From Streptomyces sp. NBC_01317 (lineage in GTDB: Bacteria; Actinomycetota; Actinomycetes; Streptomycetales; Streptomycetaceae), in the NCBI RefSeq assembly GCF_035961655.1, contig NZ_CP108393.1, positions 2,835,501 to 2,899,500 on the forward strand: a stretch of 64,000 nucleotides of DNA. Reading direction: 5' to 3'. Numbering within the stretch: the first letter of the stretch is position 1; the number at the start of each line of letters is the position of its first letter. Below are positions 1 through 9,338 of the stretch, piece by piece. The notes under the pieces are model-generated. The model was given only the letters and a program-made list of their open reading frames with translations, ran no database searches and was not told the DNA's origin. The translations under genes were made by a program, and so were the position numbers.

Positions 1-1713
1 GTCCCCGCGGCCCGCCGCGAGCATGCCGACGCGCACCTGGGCCCGGCGGTGGCCCTGCTCGGCGGCGCGCTCGTACCACTGCTCGCACTCGCTCTTCTCC
101 GGGTACGTCTCCCCGAGCGCGGGCGGCCCCGGGGGCGGCCGGCGCGCGTCGAGCACCGTGGCCAGCCGGAAGGCGGCCTCGGCGCTGCCGCCGCCCGCGG
201 CGCAGCGCAGGTGGCGCTCGGCGGACTGCTCGTCGCCGTCCCGCAGGTAGGCGATGCCCACCTGGAGGGCCGCTTCCGTGTGCCCGGCCGCCGCCGCGCG
301 CTCGTACCAGCGCAGGGCCGTACGGTCCTCGTCGCGGCCCGCGTGCAGGATGCCCAGGTTGAACGCGGCGTCCACGCTGCCCGCCTCGGCGGCCTTGGAG
401 AACCAGGGCTCGGCGCCGGTCGCGTCGTCGGCCTGGAGGAGCAGGACGGCCAGCGCGTTGGCGGCCTCGCGGTGGCCCGCGTAGGCGGCGCGGCGGTACC
501 ACTGCTCGGCCTGGACGGTACGGTCCTGGGCGGCGCAGAGCAGCCCGAGGTTGTACGCGCCGTTGACGTCGCCCGCGTCCATGGCGGCGCGGTACCAGCG
601 CTCGGCGGTCTGCGGCTCGCCCCGGGCGGCGTGCAGGGCGCCGAGGGCGTTGGCGGCGTTGCCGTCCCCGTCCTGGGCGGCGCGCAGCCACCAGACGGCG
701 GCGCTCTCCTCGTCCCCGGCGTCGCGCAGCAGGAAGCCCAGCGCGCAGGCGGCCCTGGCCTCGCCGTCCTTGGCGGCGGTCAGGTACCAGCGGCCGGCCT
801 CCTTGAGCTCGCCGCGCTTCTCCAGGATCGCGCCGAGGTGCAGGGCGGCGCGGCGGTGGCCGCGCGCGGCGGCCTGCTGGTACCACTGCGCGGCCTCGCT
901 GATCAGCGTCGGGCCGTCGGCCCCGGCGCGGCGGTCCTGGCGGGCGGCGCGGCCGGGCCGGCCGAGGCGGTCGAGCGGGTCCGGGCGATCGAGGCGGTCC
1001 AGGCGGTCAGCCCGGCCCGTACGGTCCGAGCGGTCAGCGCGGTCCGCACGCGGCGGCGAAGGCGCGGCGGAGCCCCGGGCGCCCGGGGGGACCGGCCGGC
1101 CCGTACCGGTCTCGTACTGGCCCCTGTTGCTGCTGTAGACGACGTCCGCGCCGGAGCGCGCGCTCTCCTTGGCCCGGCGCTCCAGCGCGCGCGCCAGCCG
1201 GTACGACGCCTCGCGGTGCCCCTGCTCGGCGGCGGCGCGCAGCCAGCGCTCGGCGCCGACGTCGCTGCGGTGCTCCAGCAGGTCGGCGAGCGCGTAGGCG
1301 CCGAGGGCGTGGCCCTGCTCGGCGGACTGGCGCAGCCAGTACTCGGCGGCGGGCTCGTCGCCGCGCTCGCGGTAGTGGCGGCCGAGGGCGTGGGCGGCGG
1401 CGGCGGACCCGGCGACGGCGGCGATCCGCCACCAGCCCGCCGCCTCCTCGACATAGCCGCGCTGGTGGAGCAGGACACCCAGATTGTTGGCGGCGGCGCG
1501 CTCGCCCTCGGCGGTCGCGGCACGGAGGTAGGGCTCGGCGGCGTCGAGGTCGCCACGGCGCAGCAGCAGGGCGCCGAGCACGCTCATCGACGCGGTGTCG
1601 CCGTTCTCGGCGGCGCGGCGGTGACGCGCTTCCGCCTCGGCGTCCGAGGCCTCGTGTTGCTGCACAAACCGCCCTGTCTCCAACAGAGTTGCCCTATCCC
1701 CCATAAATACCAT
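1..1713 (-). CDS. Sel1/tetratricopeptide-repeat protein, 3' end outside window
   Basis: Open minus-strand frame that runs off the left edge; 571 codons are visible. The start is ATG at 1713, with a second in-frame ATG at 1704. The protein is a chain of about 34-36-residue helical repeats of the form A-x2-W-Y-x2-A-A-x2-G-H-x2-A, recurring through the whole visible part, which is typical of Sel1/TPR solenoids used as protein-protein scaffolds. Between roughly 925 and 1130 the repeats are broken by a low-complexity linker of Arg-Asp/Leu-Asp dipeptides. No signal peptide is seen and no enzymatic domain. Its partner is unknown. Third codon positions are almost all G or C, so the frame is secure although the end is missing. 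Confidence 0.85.
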   Translation of the reverse strand, partial: MVFMGDRATLLETGRFVQQHEASDAEAEARHRRAAENGDTASMSVLGALLLRRGDLDAAEPYLRAATAEGERAAANNLGVLLHQRGYVEEAAGWWRIAAVAGSAAAAHALGRHYRERGDEPAAEYWLRQSAEQGHALGAYALADLLEHRSDVGAERWLRAAAEQGHREASYRLARALERRAKESARSGADVVYSSNRGQYETGTGRPVPPGARGSAAPSPPRADRADRSDRTGRADRLDRLDRPDPLDRLGRPGRAARQDRRAGADGPTLISEAAQWYQQAAARGHRRAALHLGAILEKRGELKEAGRWYLTAAKDGEARAACALGFLLRDAGDEESAAVWWLRAAQDGDGNAANALGALHAARGEPQTAERWYRAAMDAGDVNGAYNLGLLCAAQDRTVQAEQWYRRAAYAGHREAANALAVLLLQADDATGAEPWFSKAAEAGSVDAAFNLGILHAGRDEDRTALRWYERAAAAGHTEAALQVGIAYLRDGDEQSAERHLRCAAGGGSAEAAFRLATVLDARRPPPGPPALGETYPEKSECEQWYERAAEQGHRRAQVRVGMLAAGRGD

Positions 1714-1863
1714 CGTCGCACCACCTGTCCACCCACGTACAGCTGGTATATCGCGGCCGGAGAGGTCATCGTTGCGTTTTGTCGACTTGCCCACAGAGAG
1801 ACAAGTCAAACCCGATGGGGAACCAACGCGGCCTACCTGAGACACAGGTGGCGGCGGCACACG

Positions 1864-1900
1864 TCAAGGGCCCGGATCCTAGAAGGATCCGGGCCCTTGA
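1864..1900 (-). terminator. Terminator of tRNA-fMet
   Basis: Perfect 16-bp inverted repeat (1864-1879 with 1885-1900) around a 5-base loop, 8 bases beyond the 3' end of the tRNA on the minus strand. It is a strong hairpin without a clear U-tract, as is common in Streptomyces. It also separates the tRNA from the Sel1-repeat gene. Confidence 0.85.
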
Positions 1901-1907
1901 CTTCGCG

Positions 1908-1981
1908 TAGCGGGGACAGGATTTGAACCTGCGACCTCTGGGTTATGAGCCCAGCGAGCTACCGAGCTGCTCCACCCCGCG
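1908..1981 (-). tRNA. Initiator tRNA-fMet (anticodon CAT)
   Basis: A 74-nt cloverleaf reads on the minus strand: acceptor stem CGCGGGG/CCCCGCT, a D arm, an anticodon arm with loop containing CAT, and a T arm with the GGTTCAAATCC core. Two marks identify the initiator rather than an elongator: the first base pair of the acceptor stem is a C-T mismatch, and the anticodon stem carries three consecutive G-C pairs (GGG/CCC). CCA is not encoded. A strong hairpin lies just downstream. Confidence 0.95.
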
Positions 1982-2073
1982 TCGTTGTGTCCCAACCGTA
2001 CCACGACGCGGGGGTGACGCTTTCTCAGTCACTCGGGGCTCGATCACTCAGGGGGCTCGTGAGGCTCACCGGC

Positions 2074-5073
2074 TCACGTCCCGGTTGACGGCTTCTCCGT
2101 GGACGAGCCCGAGGGCTTGTCACCGGGCTTCTCCGACGACGAGGCCGACGGCTTGTCCCCCGGCTTCTCCGACGTACCGGCCGCCGCGTCCGCCTCCGCG
2201 GCCCGCTTGAGCGCCGCCTGGAGCTCGTCCTGGGCCTTGCCGTACGCCGTCCAGTCCTGCTTCGCGAGCGCCGCCTGACCCTCGTCGTACGCCTTCTGGG
2301 CGTCGGCGATGGCCTGCTTGAGCGCCGTGCTGCCGGTGGGCGGCGGCTTGGTGGTGTCGCCGGGTGGTGGTGGCGTGGTCGACGGCGGCTGGGAGCCCTC
2401 CGTACCGAACACCGCGTTGAGCGCCTGCGTCAGGCTCTCCTCAAAGACCGGCTTGCCTCCTCCGTAGGAGGCGGCCACCATCTTGAGCAGCGGGTAGTTG
2501 GCGCTGCCACCGCGCGCGTACACCGGCTCGATGTAGAGGAACCCTCCGTCGAGCGGCACCGTGAGGAGATTGCCGTACTCGATGTCCGAGTCGGTGCCTC
2601 TCAGGTTCCGTACGAACTCGGCGACCTTGTCGACACCGTTCAGCTCGCTCTGGACCTGTTGTGGACCCTGGACGTTGGAGGTCACTCTCAGGACTCTGAT
2701 CTTGCCGAAGTCCGGACTGGTCGCGTCCGCGTCCACCGCCATGAACGCCCCCAGGTTGGGGCGCCCGTTGGGCGTGAAGGTCGTCGTCAGCGAGAACCGC
2801 TGGTCCGTCTGGCCCGGCATCTTGAGGCTCAGGTAGTACGGCGGGACCGCACTGCTGTCCTTGTTGGTCGGGTCGTCCGGCACCTGCCACGCGTCACTGC
2901 CGCTGTAGAACTGCGAGGCGTTGGTGACGTGGTAGCGGGTGAGCAGTTCGCGCTGCACCTTGAACATGTCCTGCGGGTAGCGCAGGTGGGCCAGCAGGTC
3001 CGGGTCGATGTCCGCCTTGGGCTTCACCGTGCCGGGGAAGGCCTTCATCCAGGTCTTGAGGACCGGGTCCTCGGTGTCCCACTGGTAGAGCGTGACCGTG
3101 CCGTCGTACGCGTCGACGGTCGCCTTGACCGAGTTCCGGATGTAGTTGACCTGGTTCTGCTGCGCGACGACCGCGCGCTGGTTGTCGGTCAGCGAGTCGG
3201 CCGTCGTGTCCCCCAGCGTCGTACGCGACGCGTAGGGGTAGCCGTTGGTCGTGGTGTAGGCGTCGACGATCCACTGGATGCGCCCCTTGACCACGGCCGG
3301 GTAGGCGTCGCCGTCGATGGTCAGCCAGGGGGCGACCGCCTCGACGCGGTCCTTGGGCGTCCGGTTGTAGAGGATGCGCGAGCCCTCGCCGATGGCACCG
3401 GAGTAGATCATCTGCGGCTCGCTGAACGCCACGGCGTACGCCGCGCGGTTCACGGGGTTCGAGAGGTCGACGCCGCTCTTGCCGGCGTAGCTCGTCGTCT
3501 TCTCGCCGTTCTTCTCGTAGTCGAGCTCCTTCTGCGGGCCCCCGACGATCGAGTACTGCTCGGTCTTCTCGCCGTAGTAGATCCGCTGCTCGTACGTACC
3601 CAGCGTGCCGGTCGTCGGCAGGCCCGCCTCGGTGAAGTCGGGGGCGCCGATCGTGCCCCCGTTGTCGTTCGACATCACCGTGTTGGTGCCCTTGGACGCG
3701 ATCGCACCGTACCCATGGGTGTAGGTGAAGTGGTCGTTGATCCAGTTGCTCTTGGGGATACCGGTGATGTTCAGCTCACGCAGGCCGATGACCGTGTCCT
3801 GCGGCTTGCCGTCCGCGCCCGTGTAGCGGTCCACGTCGAGCGTCGCGGGGAACTGGTAGTACTTGCGCTCCTGCTGGAGCTGCTGGAAGGCCGGCGAGAC
3901 CACGTTCGGGTCGACCAGCCGGTAACTGGCGGCGCTGTCGGCCGCCTTGCGCTGGTCGGCCCGCTTGGCCGGGTCGCTCTGCCCCGAGTAGTCCTGCACA
4001 TCGGCGTCCGCGATGCCGTACGCGGTGCGCGTCGCGTCGATGTTCTTCTTGATGTACGGCGCTTCCTTGGCCTGCTCGTTCGGCTCGACCTGGAACTTCT
4101 GCACGATCGCCGGGTACAGGCCGCCGATGAGGACCGCCGACAGCACCAGCAGACCGAAGCCGATCACCGGCAGCTGCCACGTGCGGCGCCAGATGGTCGA
4201 GAAGAACAGCACCGCGCAGATCACGGCGATGCAGAACAGGATCGTCTTCGCGGGCAGATACGCGTTGGCGTCCACGTACCGCAGGCCCGTCCAGTTGCCC
4301 GCCGCCTTGAAGTCACTGGACTTCACGGCCAGCCCGTACCGGTCGAGCCAGTACGCCACGGCCTTCAGCGAGACGAAGATCCCGATCAGCACGGAGAGAT
4401 GGCCGGTCGCGGCGCCGGTCGCGCGCGTTCCCGGGCTCGTCACCCGCAGCCCGCCGTACAGGTAGTGGGTCACGGCGGCGGCGATCAGGGAGAGCACGGC
4501 GGCCGCGAAGCCGAAGGCCAGCAGGAAGCGGTACCACGGCAGGTCGAACGCGTAGAACGACACGTCCAGGTGGAACTGCGGGTCCTTCTGCCCGAAGGAC
4601 ACCCCGTTGACGTACATCAGCCACGTACGCCACTGACCCGACGCGGACGCTCCGGCGATCAGCCCGACGAGGGCCGTGATCGCGAGAAGCACCCACTTCT
4701 TGTACGGGGCGATACCCATCCGGTAACGGTCGAGGTTCTGCTGCTCCATCGACATGGCGCTCAGCGGCGGCCTCAGCCGGTGCGCCAGCCAGATGTTGAA
4801 CCCGACGGCGGCGGCCATCAACAGGCCGAAGACCGCGAACAGTCCGACCTTGGTCCAGAGCGTGGTGGTGAAAACCGATGAGTAATCGACCGAGCGGTAC
4901 CAGAGCCAGTCGGTCCAGAACCCGGCGAACATGACAAAGAGCATGGCCAGGACGGCCAGCACCCCCAGCGTCATGAGCAGGGTCCGGACACGCCGGGACG
5001 GGCGGGCCACTCTCATCCGTGGCCCGGCGGGGCCTGCGCCGCGGTCCGGCATCTGGAAAGCCAACGTGCGCAC
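2074..5073 (-). CDS. UPF0182 family membrane protein
   Basis: 999 residues, the usual size of the actinobacterial UPF0182 (COG1615) family. Roughly seven hydrophobic segments fill the first 340 residues (for example near 33-53, 82-102, 130-150, 185-210, 285-305 and 312-332). They are followed by a large, probably extracytoplasmic domain of about 550 residues. The tail from about 890 is Pro/Thr-rich, then charged, and ends in repeats of the type EKPGDKPS. The function of the family is unknown; it is expected in the cytoplasmic membrane. The start taken is GTG at 5073; an in-frame ATG seven codons later (5052) fits family N-termini equally well. It is transcribed divergently from the PPA1309-family gene. 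Confidence 0.9.
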   Translation of the reverse strand: MRTLAFQMPDRGAGPAGPRMRVARPSRRVRTLLMTLGVLAVLAMLFVMFAGFWTDWLWYRSVDYSSVFTTTLWTKVGLFAVFGLLMAAAVGFNIWLAHRLRPPLSAMSMEQQNLDRYRMGIAPYKKWVLLAITALVGLIAGASASGQWRTWLMYVNGVSFGQKDPQFHLDVSFYAFDLPWYRFLLAFGFAAAVLSLIAAAVTHYLYGGLRVTSPGTRATGAATGHLSVLIGIFVSLKAVAYWLDRYGLAVKSSDFKAAGNWTGLRYVDANAYLPAKTILFCIAVICAVLFFSTIWRRTWQLPVIGFGLLVLSAVLIGGLYPAIVQKFQVEPNEQAKEAPYIKKNIDATRTAYGIADADVQDYSGQSDPAKRADQRKAADSAASYRLVDPNVVSPAFQQLQQERKYYQFPATLDVDRYTGADGKPQDTVIGLRELNITGIPKSNWINDHFTYTHGYGAIASKGTNTVMSNDNGGTIGAPDFTEAGLPTTGTLGTYEQRIYYGEKTEQYSIVGGPQKELDYEKNGEKTTSYAGKSGVDLSNPVNRAAYAVAFSEPQMIYSGAIGEGSRILYNRTPKDRVEAVAPWLTIDGDAYPAVVKGRIQWIVDAYTTTNGYPYASRTTLGDTTADSLTDNQRAVVAQQNQVNYIRNSVKATVDAYDGTVTLYQWDTEDPVLKTWMKAFPGTVKPKADIDPDLLAHLRYPQDMFKVQRELLTRYHVTNASQFYSGSDAWQVPDDPTNKDSSAVPPYYLSLKMPGQTDQRFSLTTTFTPNGRPNLGAFMAVDADATSPDFGKIRVLRVTSNVQGPQQVQSELNGVDKVAEFVRNLRGTDSDIEYGNLLTVPLDGGFLYIEPVYARGGSANYPLLKMVAASYGGGKPVFEESLTQALNAVFGTEGSQPPSTTPPPPGDTTKPPPTGSTALKQAIADAQKAYDEGQAALAKQDWTAYGKAQDELQAALKRAAEADAAAGTSEKPGDKPSASSSEKPGDKPSGSSTEKPSTGT

Positions 5074-5229
5074 CTCGAAGTTCGCGGTCGTATGGATCAG
5101 CGTCGTGAAAAATCAGCGTGGAACGGATCAGCCTTGCAGCGGTCCCGCGATCGTAGGACCCACTCATGCAACTTACTGAGGCTTTACCTAGTTCCCGTCC
5201 GCGGTCCCCGAGGGGGCAGGATATCGGCC

Positions 5230-5784
5230 ATGTCCAACGTTTCCTCAGGTACCCCCATGGCCGCGAGCCCGCTGACCCGCGCGGTCCTCGAAATCGACGA
5301 GTACGCGGCGGGGCTCGGCTGGGACCAGCCGGCCCGGCTCTTCGCCCTGGTCGACACCGCCCGGCTGCGCACCGACGAGCCCGAGCTCGCGGCCCAGCTG
5401 GGCCTCGACGACGGCGACGCGACCGCGCCCCTCACCCCTATCGAGCAGGACGAGATCCCGGCCGGCACCCCGCTGGACGAGTTCCTCGCCACGATCGCGT
5501 GGCCCGGGGCGGTGGCGGGCTGCGCGATGACCGTCGAGCGGCTGATGCTGCCGCCGTCCGCGGAGGCGTCCGTCCCGGACGGCCTCGACGAGGCCGGCCT
5601 GGCCGACTGGGTCGCCGCCCACCCCGACCGTCAGGAGGTACGGATGACGGTGGCGGTGCTGCGCGACGGCGCGCGGGACTCGGCGCTGCGGCTGCGCGAG
5701 AAGGACTCGCCGACCGAGGTCCTCACCGGCTCCGGCCTGGTCCCGGGCCTGGCCGAGGCACTGTCCGCGACCTTCGAGGCGTAA
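5230..5784 (+). CDS. PPA1309 family protein
   Basis: 184 residues. ATG at 5230 is chosen because a purine-rich ribosome site (GGGGGCAGG) lies about 10 bases upstream; longer reading back to 5092 has poor codon character. The sequence resembles the actinobacterial PPA1309 family: an N-terminal helix beginning LTRAVLEIDEYAAGLGWDQP, the LFALVDT motif, a central WPGAVAGCAMTVERL motif and a C-terminal LVPGLAEAL helix. It has no signal peptide or membrane span, so it should be cytosolic. No biochemical role is established. It converges on the PDZ/Lon-like protease gene, with 27 bases between the stop codons. Confidence 0.85.
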   Translation: MSNVSSGTPMAASPLTRAVLEIDEYAAGLGWDQPARLFALVDTARLRTDEPELAAQLGLDDGDATAPLTPIEQDEIPAGTPLDEFLATIAWPGAVAGCAMTVERLMLPPSAEASVPDGLDEAGLADWVAAHPDRQEVRMTVAVLRDGARDSALRLREKDSPTEVLTGSGLVPGLAEALSATFEA

Positions 5785-5811
5785 CCACCTCTCCAAGGGC
5801 GGCGCGGCCGG

Positions 5812-6900
5812 TCAGCTTGCCGAACAGCTCGGCAGGCCGGCCGTGTCCCCCGAGCGGACCTTGTCCAAGGACGTCTTGGCGTCGCCGATGGTGTTCACCT
5901 TGATCAGCGTGAGCCCGTCCGGGATGTCCGAGGCCGCCGCGGCGCAGTTCTCCGCCGGGGTGAGGAAGTACCGGGCGCCCGCGTCGCGCGCGCCGACCAG
6001 CTTCATCTCGATGCCCCCGATCGGGCCGACCTTCCCCTGGTCGTCGATCGTGCCCGTGCCGGCGACGAACTTGCCGCCCGTGAGGGAGCCGGGTGTGAGC
6101 TTGTCGACGATGCCGAGGGCGAACATCAGCCCGGCGCTCGGCCCGCCGACGTCGGCCAGCTTGATGTCGACCGTGAACGGGAACGTGTGGTCGGTCCCGG
6201 CCTGGATGCCGACGATGGCGCGGTCCCCGTCGTCGGACTTCTTGGTCGTGATCGTGACGTCCTCGGTGCCCGTGGGCTCCTTGCCGGCCTTCTCCGCCGC
6301 CTTCGCGTCCTTGGCGGGGACGACCGTGAACACGACGTCCTGGCCCGGCCGGTGCTTGGTGACGAGCTTGGCGACGTCCGTCGGGTCCTTCACCGGGGAG
6401 CCGTCCACCGCCTTGATGACGTCCCCGGCGTGCAGCGTGCCCTCGGCGGGGCTGTCCTTGACGACGGACGCGACGATGATCCGGGAGGTGACCGGGATGT
6501 TCAGCTCCTCCAGGGCGGCGACCTTGGCGCTCTCCTGGGACTGGCTGAACTCCTCCGCGTTCTCCTGCGTGGACTGCTCTTCCGTCTTGCCGTCCGGGTA
6601 GAGGGTGTCGTGCGGCACCACGACGTTGTCGTGCGCCAGCCAGCCGTACACCGCTTCGACGACGTTCATCCGGTAATCCGCTCCGGTGACCCGGACCGTC
6701 GTCATGTTCAGATGACCCGATGTCGGGTACGTCTTGTGTCCCGACACCTGCAACACCGGCTCGCCACGCGCTTCCCCGAGCGTGTTCACCGTCGGCCCGG
6801 GGCTCATCTCGGCGTACGGCACGGGGAGCAGCAGGCCCGCGCAGAGCAACCCGATGAGGGCGAGGGTGGAAGCGAGCATGGTCGCGGTGCGCCGTGGCAT
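5812..6900 (-). CDS. PDZ domain-containing Lon-like (S16) secreted protease
   Basis: 362 residues. An N-terminal hydrophobic segment (about 8-27) is an uncleaved anchor or signal. A PDZ domain covers about 130-195, with the typical DSPAEGTLHAGDVIKAVDG stretch. A Lon-type serine peptidase domain occupies the C-terminal third. The Ser-Lys dyad is visible: Ser255 in GGPSAGLMFAL and Lys300 in IGGIEMKLVGA. The arrangement matches YlbL-type membrane-anchored proteases acting outside the cytoplasmic membrane. Substrates are unknown. A 56-aa membrane microprotein lies 75 bases upstream on the same strand and may be co-transcribed. Confidence 0.92.
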   Translation of the reverse strand: MPRRTATMLASTLALIGLLCAGLLLPVPYAEMSPGPTVNTLGEARGEPVLQVSGHKTYPTSGHLNMTTVRVTGADYRMNVVEAVYGWLAHDNVVVPHDTLYPDGKTEEQSTQENAEEFSQSQESAKVAALEELNIPVTSRIIVASVVKDSPAEGTLHAGDVIKAVDGSPVKDPTDVAKLVTKHRPGQDVVFTVVPAKDAKAAEKAGKEPTGTEDVTITTKKSDDGDRAIVGIQAGTDHTFPFTVDIKLADVGGPSAGLMFALGIVDKLTPGSLTGGKFVAGTGTIDDQGKVGPIGGIEMKLVGARDAGARYFLTPAENCAAAASDIPDGLTLIKVNTIGDAKTSLDKVRSGDTAGLPSCSAS

Positions 6901-6975
6901 GGAACGACAGTACGGGAAGGGTCTGTCAGTCCACCCCTGGGGCCGGTCCGTACGAGGAGCCGCAGGCCGTCGTCG

Positions 6976-7146
6976 TCAGGCCGGGCCGGAGCCGGAATGT
7001 ACCTTTTCCATCGCGTCTCGGAACCGTGCGTAGCCGTTGAGCGTGGCTATGTCTCCCGTCGTGCGGTTCCTCTGGGCCCAGCTTCCCCATATCGCGGCAC
7101 CTACCGCGGCGAAAAGTGGAATGAGCAACCAGGTGAGCGCGGCCAT
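6976..7146 (-). CDS. 56-aa membrane microprotein
   Basis: Short frame starting at ATG 7146 with an excellent ribosome site (GGGAGGT, 5 bases of spacing). The first 20 residues (MAALTWLLIPLFAAVGAAIW) form one transmembrane helix. A charged tail with WAQRNRTTGD and GYARFRDAMEKV follows, consistent with a single-pass protein whose tail is cytoplasmic. It lies just upstream of the PDZ/Lon-like protease on the same strand. The ribosome site, codon use and clear topology argue that it is real. No function is known; an accessory or substrate relationship to the protease is a guess. Confidence 0.75.
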   Translation of the reverse strand: MAALTWLLIPLFAAVGAAIWGSWAQRNRTTGDIATLNGYARFRDAMEKVHSGSGPA

Positions 7147-7353
7147 TCGGACCTCCCGACCCCCATGAGCGTTCGCAGCGCCTGCGACCGACCGATCAGC
7201 AGATTAACCATCTGCTGGTCCAACGCTCCGGGCAGGGGCCCGGTTACGCAAATCGGGCCGTACGGGTGCCGGACCGGTTTGGGACCGGCGGGGACCCCGA
7301 CGACCGGTCCCGGGGGGCCGGCTGTCCGTCGGCGGGAGCATCCGGAACCGGAA

Positions 7354-7821
7354 CTAGTCGCTCCGCGCCCCGACCCAGTCGTCGGTCCCGTCGGAGTACG
7401 TCTGGTGCTTCCAGATGGGAACCTCGCGCTTGAGGTCGTCGATCAGCCTGCGGCAGGCCTCGAACGCCTCGGCCCGGTGCGGGCAGGAGACGGCCACGAC
7501 CACCGCGAGATCGCCGACCGTCAGATCGCCCACCCGGTGGACGGCGGCCAGCGCGCGCACCGGGAAGTCGGCCACGACCTTCTCCGCGACGCGGCGCAGC
7601 TCCTCCTCGGCCGACGGGTGGCCGGTGTAGCCGAGCGCGTCCACGTCCGCGCCGCCGTCGTGGTTGCGCACCGTACCGACGAACAGGGCGGTGCCGCCGG
7701 CGGCGTCGTCCCCGACCGCGTGGAAGACCTCGTCCACGCTCAGAGGGGTGTCGCGTATCGCCAGGAGACGGATCGGGTCCTGCGCCGTCTGCTCGCCGGG
7801 GTGGGTGGGGGTGGTCGCCAT
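7354..7821 (-). CDS. moaE: Molybdopterin synthase catalytic (large) subunit MoaE
   Basis: 155 residues from ATG 7821; an ATG three codons earlier at 7830 is an alternative. MoaE transfers sulfur from the MoaD thiocarboxylate to precursor Z to make molybdopterin. Family landmarks are present: GGTALFVGTVRNHD near the N-terminus, the central AVHRVGDLTVGD, then VSCPHRAEAFEACR and the lysine motif KREVPIWKHQ, which contains the conserved catalytic lysines. The length is normal. No moaD is adjacent, so the partner must be encoded elsewhere. The gene stands alone between the microprotein promoter region and the epimerase. Confidence 0.95.
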   Translation of the reverse strand: MATTPTHPGEQTAQDPIRLLAIRDTPLSVDEVFHAVGDDAAGGTALFVGTVRNHDGGADVDALGYTGHPSAEEELRRVAEKVVADFPVRALAAVHRVGDLTVGDLAVVVAVSCPHRAEAFEACRRLIDDLKREVPIWKHQTYSDGTDDWVGARSD

Positions 7822-7902
7822 ACCGCCCATCGTGCCGTACGAGACCGCATGGTGGAAGCTTTCTTCCGCTGGGCGGCGGCGACACCGGCCGTGCGACAGG
7901 CC

Positions 7903-7954
7903 CTGAGGCGTGTCCGCGAAGCGAGCCGGACACCACTTCGCGGACGCGCCCTAG
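7903..7954. repeat. Short hairpin copy of the CTAG-ended palindrome
   Basis: A 52-bp inverted repeat: CTGAGGCGTGTCCGCGAAG from 7903 faces CTTCGCGGACGCGCCCTAG ending at 7954. It is the outer end sequence of the 180-bp element at 11399-11578 without the interior. Its right end, CTAG, contains the TAG stop codon of the epimerase gene at 7951. It may now act as that gene's terminator. Confidence 0.75.
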
Positions 7955-9063
7955 ATGCGGCGGCGGGCCTTGCGGGCACGGCGTACCAGCGCGGCCGTAC
8001 CGAGCAGGGCCACCGTCGCCCCCGCGGCGCCCGCCGCGGTGGCGTCCTTGCGGCCGAGCCGGCGGCCCGCGACCGTGTGGCGGCCCTCGACCTCCGCCAG
8101 CAGGGCGGCCAGGACCTCCTCGTTCGTCCAGGTGGCCCGCCAGCCCGCGTCGTGCAGCCGGCTCACGCTGACCACCCAGGGATGCATCGTGTACGCGAGG
8201 TCCCCGGCGGGCGAGGGGGTGAGCCCGATGCGGTGCAGCCGGGCCGCCGCGCCCAGGGCGACCGCCGACGGCAGCTCCATCCGGCGGATCCCGCTCAGCT
8301 CCTCGACCTCCTCCTGCTCCAGCCAGCCGTCGCAGCCGACCGCCAGCTCGCCGTCGACCTTTTCGAGCGCGGCGTACTCCAGCGCGCTGACCAGGTCCTC
8401 GACGTGGCAGAACTGCCAGGTGGGGCGGGAGCCCGCGACGACGAGCAGCCGGGGCGACTCGAAGTAGCGGGTGAGGGCCGTGTCCGTACCGCCGACGAGG
8501 ACGGCGGGCCGGACGACCGTGACATGGAGCCCGGGGTGCGCGCGGGGCGCCCGGCGACCCAGCCGCTCGATCTCCAGGAGATCGCCCACCCCGGTGGCCT
8601 CGGCCGTGGCGCGCAGCTCGGCGTCCTCGGACAGGGGGATGCCGTTGTCGGGCAGCGCCCCGTAGACCATGGCTGAGGTGCAGAGCACGACCCGGTGCAC
8701 GCCGGCGGCGGCCGCCGCTGTCAGTACGGTCTGGGTGCCGCGCACGTTGTACGCCGTACGGGCGGCGGCGTCGGTCTCCAGGTCCAGGTCGAGCGCGAGG
8801 TGCACGACGACGTCCACCTCGCGCAGTTTCTCGGCGATGGCCGGGTCGCGGATGTCGAGGATGTGCCACTGGGCCTCCGGCACGTCCCCGCGGCGCTCGT
8901 CGAGGGCGACGACCTGTTTGATCTCCTCCGAGGCCGCCAGACGGCGGGTGAGCAGGTCACCGACGCCGGTGGCGGCGCCCGTGACCGCGACGACCGGGCC
9001 TCGGGACGGGGTCGGAGTCGATCGGTTTCGCGCTGCGCGAACCTGCGGATCTGGGGAACTCAC
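7951..9063 (-). CDS. NAD-dependent epimerase/dehydratase (SDR family)
   Basis: 370 residues from GTG 9063, which has GGAGA 7 bases upstream; the reading frame extends further but without coding character. A Rossmann fold begins near residue 20 with the extended-SDR dinucleotide motif VTGAATGVG. LDIRDP and VVHLALDLDLETD follow, and a Ser-x-x-x-Tyr-like region (CTSAMVYGALPDNG) supplies the catalytic serine/tyrosine area. The C-terminus has a hydrophobic stretch (GAAGATVALLGTAALV) and an Arg/Lys-rich end, so the protein may be membrane-tethered. The substrate is unknown, probably a nucleotide sugar or isoprenoid-like compound. The TAG stop lies in the end of a palindromic element. Confidence 0.85.
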   Translation of the reverse strand: MSSPDPQVRAARNRSTPTPSRGPVVAVTGAATGVGDLLTRRLAASEEIKQVVALDERRGDVPEAQWHILDIRDPAIAEKLREVDVVVHLALDLDLETDAAARTAYNVRGTQTVLTAAAAAGVHRVVLCTSAMVYGALPDNGIPLSEDAELRATAEATGVGDLLEIERLGRRAPRAHPGLHVTVVRPAVLVGGTDTALTRYFESPRLLVVAGSRPTWQFCHVEDLVSALEYAALEKVDGELAVGCDGWLEQEEVEELSGIRRMELPSAVALGAAARLHRIGLTPSPAGDLAYTMHPWVVSVSRLHDAGWRATWTNEEVLAALLAEVEGRHTVAGRRLGRKDATAAGAAGATVALLGTAALVRRARKARRRI

Positions 9064-9338
9064 CGGGCGTCTCCAGCGGTTGTCTTCAGTACGGATGTGA
9101 ACGCACGCGTCCGTACCAGGTGATGTCCATCCTGCCGCAGACCGTCCGCCGACTCCGCACCGAGCCCGGAAGCCGCCCGGGTGTCGACGCGGTTCGGGGT
9201 GGTGGCGGTCGCAGATCAGCCCGCCGACGCCGTGCCGCTCGGACCGACGCCCCAGGTGCCGGTCGGTCTTAGGCTGGGTGTGTAGTCGGGCAGCCGCCGT
9301 CGGCGAGAAGCCGCCGGCCCTACGAGCCGAGGAACCCC

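Noticed and set aside
49..1926. Long plus-strand open frame of about 625 codons
   Set aside because: It is the antisense shadow of the Sel1-repeat gene; it reads as Val/Gly/Leu-rich low complexity and runs through the tRNA region.
2659..4881. Plus-strand frame opposite the UPF0182 gene
   Set aside because: Antisense low-complexity frame with no ribosome site; the minus frame has clear membrane helices and family similarity.
5166..5903. Second plus frame over the PPA1309-family gene
   Set aside because: Arg/Gly-rich shadow frame; the other frame has conserved motifs and a ribosome site.
7147..7353. Possible small gene between the microprotein and moaE
   Set aside because: No frame with a ribosome site and sensible codon use; only GC-rich imperfect inverted repeats are seen.
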